The notes: generated by a model from the letters alone, not told the origin. Positions 12,851 to 25,135 are shown, counted from the stretch's first letter. The stretch is DNA of 64,000 nt from Isoetes taiwanensis (GCA_021234155.1 JAJEKV010000025.1:6055310-6119309), one strand, 5' to 3'. Numbers and translations: made by a program.

Positions 12851-13620
12851 TTTCACCACCGATCATATCATTGGAAGAAGAATAGACATATGCGAAGCCA
12901 AGTAGACTGCAAAGATATCCTAAATAAACTGTGACCGATGTGGATTTGTAACGTAGTTAAGCCCTACGGATTAGGGTCTACGCTTAAGCATCGTGGAAGG
13001 AGGATTAGGGATAGGAAAAATTTATCACCCTAAAGCGGTAAAATAAGGTAAAAAGTTGGGTGATTATACATAAAACCTAGAAAAAATTCATCCCATGTAT
13101 TCCCCTGGCCCGTACCATTCCAATTAGAGCGGATCCAACACTTCCACCAAGTTAAATCTATGGTTTATATTAGAAAATAAGGACAATTCATATGTATAAA
13201 AGTGTATATCATGCCTATAATCTACTAAAACAATAGACGTAGACTGCAATTAGATCCATGTCTAATCGGATGTTTAAAAATATTGTAGAAGTGAAACCAC
13301 GCAATTTGTTTGGTGCACCCAAACATCTAACCCCTCAATTTTTGGTTCAGGTAAGAGGTTTGCAGTTAAAGCAAGTGGATATTTAGTCCAAGTTTAATGC
13401 ATTTGTAAATGCAAAACTATACTTGCACAAGCATATGAGTAGTAGACCAAACAATAGGCCAAAGGACATCAGAGTAGGAAATTGGGCAGTAGTTCATGAT
13501 TTGACAACTAAGAAGATGATATCCAAAATACTACTAAAAACCCTTCCACCAGCCGCGAGGTTAGGTGGCCCCTTTAGATAGGAATTTATCTAAGTTCCAA
13601 TTACTACATAACAGTGGAGA

Positions 13621-13650
13621 GTAGGGCCCCTGTAACACAGGGCCCTCTAC
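13621..13650. other. GGGCCC-type hairpin, copy 2
   Basis: GTAGGGCCCCTGT and ACAGGGCCCTCTAC pair around an AAC loop. It is the paralogue of 7155-7185, with a longer stem here. Confidence 0.6.
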
Positions 13651-13931
13651 CCAACTCACAGATAAAAACTACTCTTAGAAAACGTAACTTACATGTTTAT
13701 CTTTGGAGTGAACTCCCTCATGTTTTCATGTCATATTGTAATCCGTGGAACTGATTGTCATTTAGTGTCGCAAAACACAATACCCACAATACCATTTTTC
13801 AGAACTCGCTGTTGCAGTGCTAGGAGATGGCTATAGAGATGTTAGACAAGATTCAACAAAGATTCTTGATGATGGACTGCTTTGAGAAATCTAGGGTAGG
13901 TTAGTGTAAAAGCTTTTTTCAAGATACACAA

Positions 13932-13975
13932 CCAGCCATGGAAAAAACTCTTTCCATAAAACCCATGGTTGGTGG
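13932..13975. other. CCATGG hairpin, copy 2
   Basis: CCAGCCATGG pairs with CCATGGTTGG, and GGAAA with TTTCC, as in the copy at 7475-7518. The loop length is conserved. Confidence 0.6.
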
Positions 13976-14370
13976 AACGTGGAATTTATGTTAACATTTT
14001 GAGTTCATGTACAATCATATTGGATGCAAATAGAACTTACAAATTTAGATTGAAAGATACAAAAATTGCCAGCCACAAATCCTCAGACTCCTCCTTGCAC
14101 TTGATGCATATTACAAATTGTATGTTAAACATTGAACTAAAACATGCATTTGTCATACTTCGGAGCGTAATAAGTTCCTTAATCCAGCTGAGTTGGAATC
14201 CATATCATCATTTTTGCAGCTTTATGTGTCAGATCAGGTACAATACTAAAATGTGTTGGTTAGAAAGTAATATAAAGTGGTTAGAATGTAAATATAATGT
14301 AGAAAAGAATGTCCACTTCATCTCATAGTTAAAATTATATCATAATAGAGAGCACCCGACTAGAAAGCAA

Positions 14371-14393
14371 GGTTCTAGGTTAAACCTAGAACC
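14371..14393. other. 23-bp near-perfect palindrome at unit 3 end
   Basis: GGTTCTAGGTT and AACCTAGAACC are exact reverse complements around one central base. It sits at the border of units 3 and 4. A degraded version (AGTT around AACT) lies at the end of unit 1 near 7697-7718. Confidence 0.65.
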
Positions 14394-15560
14394 AAGTAAC
14401 ATTAAAAACCCATTTTAAGCCCGATTTACATCGACCACATTAAGACTCCTAAGTCCATTTGACATAAAAGTTTTAGACGCAAAATTCTAACCAGATACGT
14501 GTGATTATCCAATTCGCCTTGATTTGAGGTATTAAGTAAAAAATAATGCAAGATATGATCGTAAGACTAAAGATAGAAAAACAATTAATGCTAATCTACT
14601 TTGTTAATTTGGGATTATCCTACCGCAGAAAATATTTGAATTTTTTTACTGATTTCCTAAGATTGTTGGTTTTTTGCCGAAAATTTTAATTTAATCCAAA
14701 AAGTGGGAAACAATTTTTGTTTATTTCAGATGCTTTCTAGGAGTGGGGTTTAGGGATTTATATATTATTCCTAATCCTGCCCTTATGCTCTCATTTCGCA
14801 AACATGGCATGGCATGTGGAAGCCACCAATCGTGAGATACGCCTTTATTTGTTTTGGATAGGTTCACACGGCGCCGCTGGGAAGCTAGAAATCAATCGAC
14901 CGCGCGTAAGATCCGTGTTCGTTGAGAAATGATTTCCATGGAGCCTCAATAGCATGCAACCTGATTTGGGTCCTGTGGGCTTCGATTTGGTTCCCAGATG
15001 GATGCCAGAGCTCATTTGTTTCATGCTCACATCATACCTTCGACAATATGCTTTTCTTCCGTTGACATATTCATTAGATATATTTTTTCCCGGATCTCAG
15101 AGAGCCCAGCAAACGCACGCATAAGAGATGTCCTTCTCGTTTCTTCTATTTAGGTAAATTGATTGTCCTAGCCTATGCCCATGTGGCACTTTGAATCATA
15201 TCATCCGTGATTCTCCTTCAAGATCATTCTCTTAAATGGACGTATAATAGCTTATAGTATACCATGAGATATTGCTTTCTCGTGATGTCAGTAAGATTTC
15301 CTTCATTTCTTTGTTTCTATGTCTACTATAGAAGGACGAGAGTTTTTACTTTAAATGAACGAATTTATTCTCGGATTTTTGCTCTCATGCAGGATCGGCC
15401 GATCAACGCTTCACAAGGCTATCACAAGGTATCCATGCTAGCTCGGGCTGTTATCGATTTCATAATTTTTACAACTTGAATCATATTATTTGCATTTGCC
15501 AAGGCCGCCTTTAAATGGGTGTAGCCAGCTTATAATACGTATTTGTCGATCTTGATCTCT

Positions 15561-16467
15561 TTCAATGGTAGGAACGCCTAGCTATCAACACTATCTCATA
15601 TTGCTCCAGAATGGCTTTGGCATAACAAAATCTGCTCTCTCTTCCGTAAGGGCACTCCATTTCTTTGTTTGTTTCTTGGGATCTTCGTGAAAAACGTATT
15701 TGGTTACTAATTTGGAATAGCATTCATTCATATCTCATCGATTTGCCAATGAAAAGCTTTTGGTTAGCTTCTCGATCAAGGTTTGAAACAATCATAAAAT
15801 TCCCCGCTATTTATCACATAATGGTGAAGCAATCATCATAACCCCACAATCTTCCGTGTACAAGTTATTTTAGATTTTGAAAGATAGGATGTGTATTCTC
15901 AATCATCTTGCATTTTGTAGTTTCATTCACAAGAACCTTACAACGTCAGAGTGGACTATGAGTGTTTTCTGCATAGAATCGCAGTTTTCTATGGCGTAGC
16001 AAAGGTCATATGGCTTTTAATGTTAGCAGGTAAAATTGCATTTCAAAAGCTTCTCGCTACCGGGTATTTCTAATTTACACCATCATTTCTCGTGCAAATG
16101 CTTCTAATCTACCATCATTTCTATGCAAATGCTTCTCCTCATGGTTGGAAATCCTTTAATGCGAAATTCTAACTCGCTTTGCAGCTTCTTTGCTGTGCCT
16201 AATTTCTTTCAATGACTTAAAGAAGCTCCATCTTCATCTTTTCTTAATGGTGGAATATCTAGCTATCAATAACATCTCATAATGCTCCACAATGGTTTTG
16301 ACATACCTAAAATTGGCCCCTCTTTTTTCCGTAAGGGCACCTATCTCTTTTTGCTCTATTTCTGAATCTTTTAGCAAAACGTGAGATGGTTGTCATTAAT
16401 TTGGAATAACATTCATATGTTGTTCTCATGGCATCTCGCCATCAAAGCTTTTGGTTAGCTTCCCATC
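15561..16467 (+). repeat. Direct duplication inside the Helitron
   Basis: 15561-15775 is repeated imperfectly at 16241-16467. Ordered anchors are 'TAGCTATCAA', 'CCGTAAGGGCAC', 'TAATTTGGAATA' and 'AAAGCTTTTGGTTAGCTTC'. The copies are diverged, so the duplication is older than most differences between array units, or it was captured already duplicated. Confidence 0.6.
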
Positions 16468-18830
16468 GGTTTATTCGTGATGGTGGACATACCACAATTG
16501 GTGTGAAGCTTTTTCAACCTTAATTTAGACATATGACCTTATCCATGCATGGCATTTCTGTGCATGTACCGTGATAGGTAATTATCTTGACTTGCCATCT
16601 ACATTTAAAATTAACATCTTTTTTTAACATGATTGCTTCTTTGCTAACCTGAAACAATCTTGGCTTCAGAGATGCGTATATAGTCGATATCCTACTTGAG
16701 ATGGACCGTGATCTACGCCCCGGCGATAAAGTGATAATTCGCGACTTAAGTTGATGTGCTTAACAAAGTTACTCAATTACCAACAGAATGAGATACGCAG
16801 AATGGCTGACCATGAAAGTGGACCATTCAACCGTGAGAAAATTGTAGTAGCCGTGGAAATCTTAATGGGGTAATGAATTGCCTTCAAACTCATCTACTAT
16901 CACTGGATTTGCATAGAGGGAGGATATCACTTAGGTTCAAGGTCATGCCATATCATATCATATGTTGCAACCAGCTTCAAGTAAAATTTTGCTTCCTCTC
17001 TATTTGTATTCTCCTATTATATTTAAGAAGATGACCGTAGCAGTCTACCATATGTTAGGCAATTAAAACCTAATTCTTCTAAAGGCCACCATGGAAATCA
17101 TAACCATTGTGCCCAAAGATCCCCTCCTCCGCATGCCAATGTCAAGATTATAGGCATGTTCTAGACTTAGCCTGCTCATAATTGTTCATGGGATGCTTAT
17201 AGAAGCAAAGGCAAAGCAAAGCATCCTAATAAAATATATACAAGTAGAATGGGTGCCTAGTTTCATCACAAGGGCTATTAAAGGTTGTGGTTCATAAACG
17301 CCCTAAGGCAATGTGCCTTTGCACGGAAATTTATTGAAGCTGCCTTATAAAATTCTTGGTTTTGGCATGTGATTTCAAATACAGAATTGAAATGGCCCAT
17401 TAAATATATCAGGTGATAAGATAGTAAAAAAGTGTATTAAACCAACCCCACAAGTTTCATCGTCATATCCAAGGCAAGCATATAGCTTCCCACTACTATG
17501 TACTAGAGGGTGGCTGCCCCATGGTAGCTTCCATTATTTCAAAACAAACGACAGAGTGTGAATGTGGTCATATGGTACCCCTTCCATTATATTTCAAACA
17601 AACGAAACATATGGAGTTGCTTCCGTCAGGTTGTGCACTGACTCTTTTACTGCATAAAAATTTATACTTTGTACTCTAGAAAGTTACATTATATCAGTGG
17701 TCGTATTAATTTTCCATTACTTTCAATAATAAATGCATCTACTATTATAATCCCACTTCTGTATTACTCCCATGCAAACTTCATCTTTCATGTAAATATG
17801 TTTTATATGGTTTGCTCGTAATAATTTTTTGCGTAATGCATGGTAAGCAAGTTCATATTATGCTTTGGGAAAATCTCATCAATTAAGTAAGTTTACATGA
17901 ATCTTTTAGTAGTTGCAAATGGGCATAATATCACCTCTTTAGTATTTTCCATGTCATTATGCAATTGATATTGAAAACATCATAATAACCTTGACGAGTT
18001 TGCTATATGGAAAAGCCTCTCAATTAGTATGTTGTTTGAAACACATGATGGCCAAGATTTCGAAATGTTCTATTAATATGTAAAAAGGCATAGACATATT
18101 TATTATCGCTGTTGAAAAGCAACACAACCTTTTATTGGTTGAAGTCCATAGGTTAGAATGCGACATGAAAATTTCCTTTGCTACACACAGAACAGCTTTT
18201 GGGCCATGAATTCAAATGGAGGATGTGTAATTGTTGGGCATTGAACTTAAAAGCTTCCCATATTAGTTGCTCAAAAAAACAAAACTCGGTAATACTTTAT
18301 TTATGCTTTAGGTTAGGTAATATGCTACCTTTCTTCAAGTGCATCTCATGCCCTTAAGGATTGAACATGTGGTTAGTTTCAACAAAAGAGTTAGGGGGCA
18401 AATAAAACTCAAAATACTTATTTATAGTTTCTACACGATTTTGAAAGTGTTCTTATTGCAAATCAGACAGCTTGATGGGTCGGCATTTCAAGTTTTCTAA
18501 ATTTCTATAAGTGTGACCTAGCATACAAAACCGCCGCAGGTATGCCAAAGCCCTAAATGTATATGCACTCAACTCTTTGTTGAAACTAACTAATGGTTCA
18601 ATCATAAGGCATAGATGCAATTGAAAGATGGCAATATTACGTGGTTGGGATAAGAACACTTTAGAAGTTTATGGGGCCTGGAAGACCTCATGATACTAAC
18701 ACACACTTAAGCACATTCAAAAGACTGCATCCATAACTTTGAATTGATAGATTTCACTGACTTATCTCATACATATTGGCAAAATAAGACATAAGCCATT
18801 GTCCTGCTCTAGCCAACAATGAAACAAGCA

Positions 18831-18877
18831 CCACTTCAAGTGGGAAGGCTATGCCGCAAGCAACGCACCATAACTAG
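18831..18877 (+). other. Helitron 3' terminal region
   Basis: This region contains a CCACTT/AAGTGG stem (18831-18843), the CAACGC-bearing imperfect hairpin (about 18852-18869) and the terminal CTAG (18874-18877), followed by host T. Helitrons end in CTRR with a hairpin shortly upstream. Confidence 0.7.
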
Positions 18878-20631
18878 TTAGAATAAGATGGGTCAATAGC
18901 AAGCATTTTAAGTTTGAAGGCTCATTAAGACAACAAATTACTTTAATGTTTGCACCTTAAAACATGGAAATGACAAAAGGACATAGAACACGGCTCATCA
19001 AGCTTGAACAAGATGGCTGCTAGAAATTACTGAAGTAAGAGGTAAAGATTGACAAAATAGTGAAGCTCATATTTCCAAAGCAAAGATGTTCAAATCCAAG
19101 GAAAAATAGTGTTTGCTCCGGAAGCACAGTCCTGTGAAGTCTTGTTCGAGCAAAAATCCTTCGCTACTATGATAAAACTTTCTGACATGGAGGAATGAAA
19201 GTTTGGTTACCTCAAGTAAAGGAACCAAATGCAAGTTAGCCAAGAACTGGTAAATGCAAAAGCCAACAATGTAAGCTATAAACTTGTTCCTACAACGCCT
19301 CTACCACAAATATATAATATCGTGGTGCTAAGATTAGCAACAGCAAGCAGGAGTGTATAAGATAAGCCGAAAATGCAACTTAAGTGCAAGAGATCTATAC
19401 TACTAACAACAAGATAACCATACTTTATGACATATTGCTATAGAGTGCAAAGTTGAAAATCGCGACATTGTGACATTCAAGAGTCATGAATAGTTACTAT
19501 CATAATGTAATATGAATTTAAACCTAACAAGATAGGTCATCCAATCGATTTAAGGGAAAAATACTTAGATAAACACTAATCGTATGTAAAGCCTATAAAA
19601 CCGTACTATAGACCTAATTATATGCCGCAACAAAGAGGTTGTGAACTACATTACTACATATAGTAGAAATATAGCATAATATCCCAAGTTTATCGCTAGG
19701 ATTATGGACTGTTATGGACCATAGACATCATGTAAGAAAAAAGAATGGACCGAGGTAGACTAATAAGAGTACGTAAGTTCTACAAAGATTCTAGAGTATA
19801 TGCACTCCACCTGAAGCCTACCATGAAAAGGATGCATCATTAAATGCATGTTGCCGTGAGCTACAACAACATTAAAACACATAAGGAACAATATCTATAG
19901 GGCAACTATCGGCCAAAATTGAAAGGAAAGGATAAGGTTAAGGCTGCCATTAAAGCAATGACGTAATCCTATTTCTCGTGGATTTTTGTGCCCCTCGCGG
20001 TCCTTGAATAGAGCATGCAAATAAGACAATAAGAAGTTGCAGACATATAGCAGCATGGCACAAACATAAAACGTACCGCTAGATTTGGGAAAAATATTGT
20101 ACTTTTTGGTGTAAAACTAGAATCTAAATCATAAATACAAAGCTAAGATATCAAGGGAATATTATCAGAATATTGTGCCAATGCCAGCATCAAAACTACA
20201 TTAGGACCTCGAGTAGCCAGCTTTTGGGAACATGTAGGCTGTGCTTTAATGCATCCACCTAACATAGCTATTGAAAATGGACTACGAGCCAATAATGGAA
20301 AATAATGCTAAACTCAAGTTATGGTGGAAGCTGAATTTAGATCTACAAAACAATCAATATCCAAAGATGTATACTATGGCTAAGAAATATACATGGCTAA
20401 GAAATCTGTTCTGTGTAACGTGAATAATATAGCAACCATCCCAAGTATGAGTTAGAATCAGCTTGTAATACTATAGAAAAAATGGCCATCAGAGGTAAAA
20501 GGCATAGGCAAACTACCAAGAAAAAAGAAAATGGAGGTAGTAAAGGCGTGCATTAGATCTAAAGGCTGCTATATTTAAAATAAATTAGAGCTAGAAGTGC
20601 AGTAGAAAATAATTAAACATCGAAACCCGGG

Positions 20632-20815
20632 ATTAGGGCTTGCCAATATTCTTGTTGACAGTGGGTGTTTGGCCGGATGGCCTAACATCCATGCCTCATT
20701 TACAGCGTAATGGAAGGCATCATAGGACCGAACTTGAATAATCTGTGCAGAACTGCCTTCCCGGACTTGGTAAATCCACCTTGTGTCTACCCATAAACCG
20801 GTGTAATCTTTAAGC
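20632..20815 (-). CDS. Exon-like island in unit 4, 'WIYQVREG' peptide
   Basis: The minus strand is open without a stop for about 60 codons. It includes DYTGLWVDTRWIYQVREG, then IIQVRSYDAFHYAVNEAWML, then GHPAKHP. Unit 3 carries the same peptide in a broken frame, so selection or recent common ancestry kept the reading. The composition (Trp, Tyr, His, Arg) is protein-like. I do not recognise a family and will not assign one. The copy probably ends at a GT near 20630 on the minus strand. It is the best-preserved coding trace in the array and the one to search with. Confidence 0.5.
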
Positions 20816-21495
20816 TCTCACCACCGATCATATCCGCTATTGGAAGAAGAATAGACATATGCGAAGCCAGATCGTGCAAAGATATCCTAAACTGCACTGG
20901 ATGTGGATTTGCAAATAAAAAAATAGGCCGGATTAGGTCTACGTTTTTGCCATCGCGGAAGGATTAGGATAGGAAAAATTCTACCAACCCTAAAGTTATG
21001 GAAATAAGGTAAAGTTAAGATTATACATAAAACCTAGGAAAAATTCATCTCATGTATTCCCTTTACCCGGGCCCATTCCAATTAGAGGGATCCAACACTC
21101 TAAAGTGTTAAATCTATGGTTTATATTAGAAAATAAGGGACAATTCATATGTATAAAGTGTATATCATGCTCATAATCTTACTTAAACAATAGACGTGAC
21201 TTGCAATTAGATCCATGTCTACCTGGTTTAAAAACATTGTAGAAGTGAAAAACCAATGCAATTTGTTTGGTGCACCCAAACATCTAACCCTCAATTTTTT
21301 GGTCTAGGTAAGAGGCTTGCAAAGAAGCAAGTGGATATTTAACTAGCTTAATGCATTTGCAAAACTATACTTGCACAAAGCATATGAGTAGTAGACCAAA
21401 CAATAGGCCAAAGGACATCAGATAGGAAATTACAGTGGTAGTTCATGATTTGACAACTAAAGATGATATCCAAAATACTAAGCATAAAAAAAAAA

Positions 21496-21920
21496 AAAAA
21501 TTGGAGTAACAAGCCATGTACATCTCCCCCACCTATTAAACTTCAACAAGTTATAGAAGATTCTTCCTATACACACATAGTAACTCATATTTTACGGTAA
21601 TCCATGATATCCCGAACATAATATCAAGCCAAATAATGCATCAAGGGATCTCGTCAACAATATGGCGGGAAATGGTAAGATAAAACACAAAATATATCTA
21701 AGAATGTCAAAGAACATGTTAGATTAGGCAGAAAACATGTGGTATAAACCTATTTGGTCTTAACAAAACACAACTTGTTCTGAGTATAAAAAGTTTTAAT
21801 GCATTACGCTAGACACCATAAGTACAATGGCTATGCACCCATCTAAAAGGTTCAAGTGTATCCATCTGGAAGGAGATAAGAATAGATCATGGTAGTTAAT
21901 GAACTTTATAAAAAAAAAAA
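21496..21920. repeat. Tail fragment of a unit 1/2-type repeat
   Basis: This matches the ends of units 1 (about 6680-7060) and 2 (10390-10740), including 'CCACCTATTAAAC' and 'ACATGTGGTATAAACC', and ends at an A-run near 21908. It marks the right edge of the array. Confidence 0.8.
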
Positions 21921-22931
21921 GTTCTATTAATGTACTTAAGACTTAAAACCTAGAAATTTCCTCGCCAAATTTCTGCACCGACTCCAGAAAATTTCTGCAA
22001 TAAATCTCCTCGTGATAGAATCCAGGAATTTCTTGCCCTCCATGTTGCTTGAGCTAGAATGAGGCATCTACAAAAGGTTAAGCCCCATAAATGCATCCGT
22101 AAAGCAGGAATACCGACAAATTTCAAATAGCTAAAATTGCTTGTTTGTAATTTGCTCTTACCAGGGCGGCGATTGCAGGAACAATTTAGGAACGGAGAGG
22201 CATTACGCATTGAAAGAGAGTACAACAACCTAAAATTTATTCAGGCTTCAACAAATGCAACTTTGCTTCAATATAATAGCTGGAAAATAGATATAGCTAA
22301 TTCCAAAATGGCCTTTTTGGAACCTGAATTTTTTTTAATAATAATATATATCGAAGGATATGTGAAACAATGTTTTATTATTTGTTGTCGGAGTATCTTT
22401 ACTATGGGTCTTGCTATATTTATGCCATGTGCACAAACCCTTGCCATTTTGGCCAAGACCATATGGCCGTCACATTGTCTATATTAAACTGAAACACTAG
22501 GATTGCATACTAAGCAAGTAGCCTAGCAACCATTGTCCTTATTATTTGTTTCATATTATTGTTGGTCTTGAGGCATTTGTTGGAAATCTTCATATCATAA
22601 TGTTTTAAAAGGATCTGAACTTGATAATACATCTTAATAGTTGAAGATGTATATTCGGTGACACAGGAATAATTCTTCAGTGCAACAGGCAACATAATTT
22701 AACCATGATGGTTATGCTCTAGTGACATGATATATTGAGGATAGAAGCTCAAGATCATTATACAGAAGTTGAAGAAATCATATGTATATGTTGCACTAGT
22801 GAAAACTTACTAGGTTATATGTCATTTAACCGAAGTACATATTTAGCTTGAAGCACTTAACCATTGATGGAAAAATATTCGGCTCTGTGGAGATCGGACT
22901 CAACACCATAGAGTTCGGATTCTAGAAGAAA

Positions 22932-22951
22932 CGGCAGTTCCTGAACTGCCG
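22932..22951. other. 20-bp palindrome CGGCAGTTC/GAACTGCCG
   Basis: Nine-base arms are exact reverse complements around CT. A further GAACTG follows at once, which could extend or swap the pairing. Function unknown. Confidence 0.7.
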
Positions 22952-23116
22952 GAACTGTCTGCATATAAACAAACATGTATAGATGAAAATTACAGTTGAG
23001 AATTGTGGATCAGTGTGAACGATCTGAGTTAGTACATTGGGTCAACTCTGCTACAATAACATACTCAAATGAACAGTAGTTGGAAGGAAGGAAGGAAAAA
23101 ATTTTAACGTCCACGG

Positions 23117-23198
23117 AACCCAATCGGGTTATGGGACCAAGTACATAAGGGACCGAAGTCCTGGACCGAAGTCCAAACAAGAACATGGGCCGAAGCCC
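23117..23198. other. Row of four mini-hairpins, three with CGAA loops
   Basis: The hairpins are AACCC-AATC-GGGTT (23117-23130), GGAC-CGAA-GTCC (23150-23161), TGGAC-CGAA-GTCCA (23162-23175) and GGGC-CGAA-GCCC (23187-23198). The last keeps the CGAA loop while both sides of one stem pair change together (A-T to G-C). Confidence 0.65.
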
Positions 23199-23979
23199 TT
23201 AAACCAAAGCACAACGTGAGCTAGAACACAACCATCATGACCGATTAAAAACCACTGAAAACCCGTTGCATATCATGGCTGCTCACCGATCCAAAATCCA
23301 TGTTGTTGCACAAGCAACAAGCATACCTTCATGCCTCCAAAGCAGGCAAAGCTTCACCAAGCAACTCCAACCGTAACCTCTTCTGGCCAACCGGGTGCTG
23401 AAATGACGCCTAACGCCAATCGCCTGCATTAATGTGGAAGGCGGCGCTCATTGGTACATTTAATAATCATTGATTCATTCATTAATATGTCTTGAGTGTA
23501 TTGAAACTAAATAGTTTGATTTCAAGTACTCGAATCTAGATGTGTAGATCTATATTTGAAATACTTGTTTTTATTGTGAAATTGGAAAATGGTATATGAT
23601 GTGTGAAGTTTATAATCTAAAAAGGATTATATGAAGTGTATTTGAATTGATGGAAAAATCAAAAAGGATTATTGACATAATTTCTCGCATCTATATTGAT
23701 CACAAGGAATTCAAAAAAATCTTGGCTTCTCCCCTCAACCAAGTTAGTTCGGTACTCCACCACATCGATCACTCGGAATGGTTCTCGACTCCTCTCCGCC
23801 ATGTCCCAAGTAAACCTGCAATATCCCAAATAACATGAAAGTACACCAATAAACAGCGCGAAAAGAGATATGTCTTCAGTGTGACATGGCATGCTGCGGG
23901 TGTTGTCGTTTGAATGTGCCAAGATGTCTATCTTGGTTTTTGGCTGGTGATGCTGGCAAATTTTGGGATAATATGGCAA

Positions 23980-25135
23980 GATGGTGTATTTACATGATGA
24001 TTGGGGATCACGCAGCAGAAGGGTCATTTTTGAATTTTGTGATGAGCTTGGCATGGGGATAGAACAAGGAGATCTTGAAGAACTTGCGCATCATATCCTT
24101 CCTTTGCAGTCGGGGAACTCAGCCGTGACTTTGGCGGGTTGCCTCACCAAAGGGGAGAGGCCAACCCCGTGAGATGATCTAGGCAGTTAGTTGAGGCAGC
24201 CTTTTCTGTCACCACTGAAGGTCAGAGGCCAATGTTCCGAAGCCGTTTCCTTACTCTACCTTTGAATCCGCTCAACGAAAGGTGTTCAAAAAACGCGATT
24301 CTGTCCGGAGAACTTATCAAACCGCCAAGCGTCCCCGCGCTTAATGCGGTAAAACCTAAGTGTTTTGTCGCTCGAAGCGCGCCACAAAGCGTCTCTAATG
24401 TGGAGATTTGACTTCGCCATATCGCCTATAATGGCAAAATTACCCCAAGGACCAAGTTACGCAGTCATTTTGGCAATCTAAAGTTAAAACACATAAACCT
24501 CTCACATGGCGCAAAAGATTCCGCAGCCACCTCTTAGGCCAATTGACTGGGCTAAACATGTTGGGTATGACGCTTTGGCACTTCTTGGAGAAGGAGTGGT
24601 CTTTCGCCCAGAAACTTGATTTGTGGTGACATCGATGTTTTAAGTCCATTGGTAGAGCTTCCGCTCACGCTTCGGAGTGAGAGCTGCTCGTTTTCGCGGT
24701 TAGTAAGCTGGAGAGGCCTTGGGCAAATCGCTTCTGTAGGCTTCCATGGGTCCTGCTCTTATAGCATCATCAATACCCTTCCTTCTGCCGCGATGATGCT
24801 TGATGCCAGTTATCTTCGCCGAATTTACCAGGCGGCCTCCCAAACATAAACCATGTGTTGCCAGGTTATTTAGCTGAGTGTCGAAGTCGGCCGCACTTTT
24901 AATACGGCCGCTCAACGTGGGTTCGGCTACTGAACCGACGGAATGGGAGTTTCGATTTATCCCCAGCCTCAGCGGTTATCAGAGTCACATTTCGGCAAAG
25001 AAGCAAAAATTGCTTGAGATCATCCGGATGGCCAATAGCCCAAACCTATTATTTCCATTGCCATGTTTCAAGATGTATGCTTAGAAAAGATGCACCTAGT
25101 TATCCAAGAAAACGACCGCGTTTTGGCCTCCTATA
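23980..25135 (+). pseudogene. Left arm of inverted duplication, coding-like
   Basis: The plus strand has several protein-like runs: FEFCDELGMGIEQGDLEELA (about 24017-24080), then QRPMFRSRFLTLPLNPLNER (about 24222-24283) within a frame that stays open for some 60 codons. Further runs near 24870-25080 match the other arm at peptide level. The segment is homologous, in reverse orientation, to 25170-26060. Relative to that arm it carries about 210 extra bases between the 'GAACTTATCAAACCG' anchor (24309) and the 'CTTCTTGGAGAAGG' anchor (24581), possibly an intron or insertion. The family is not recognised. The run RLLGV..EVEEFLN in the other arm faintly recalls PCI/winged-helix subunits, but I do not claim that. 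Confidence 0.4.

Larger units (their letters stand above)
10740..14395. repeat. Tandem array unit 3 (~3.65 kb)
   Basis: This unit is a diverged relative of units 1 and 2 (shared anchor 'CCAAATGCAAGTTAGCC' near 11265 and 4720, allowing one inserted base at 11265) and the close partner of unit 4. It ends with a hairpin block (13545-14395) homologous to 7075-7727. Position 10933/10934 is the empty site matching the Helitron insertion in unit 4. A minus-strand exon-like island lies at 12655-12850. Confidence 0.85.
14595..18877 (+). mobile_element. Helitron, 4283 bp, probably non-autonomous
   Basis: The element begins TCTACT and ends AACTAG, and it lies exactly between A (14594) and T (18878) with no target duplication. 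Those are the hallmarks of Helitron rolling-circle transposons. The paralogous unit 3 has the uninterrupted site (A at 10933, T at 10934), which fixes both ends. Just before the terminal CTAG the sequence GCCGCAAGCAACGCACC resembles a worn plant Helitron 3' hairpin of the 'CAACGC' type. A clean 6-bp stem (CCACTT/AAGTGG) lies further in at 18831-18843. I found no Rep or helicase motif in either strand, so the element looks non-autonomous. It may carry captured host sequence, but I recognise none. Confidence 0.85.
14396..21495. repeat. Tandem array unit 4, split by a Helitron
   Basis: 14396-14594 matches the start of unit 3 (10740-10933), and 18878-21495 matches the rest (10934-13540). The 4283 bp between have no counterpart in unit 3. 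Without the insert the unit is about 2.8 kb. It ends at an A-run near 21487-21500 and is followed by a tail fragment of the unit 1/2 type. Confidence 0.85.
21921..23979. other. No gene recognised; small hairpins
   Basis: Overlapping short frames near 21950-22490 on both strands lack known motifs. A (GGAA)n-like run lies near 23081-23097. The notable content is a 20-bp palindrome at 22932-22951 and a row of small hairpins at 23117-23198, listed separately. Confidence 0.45.
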
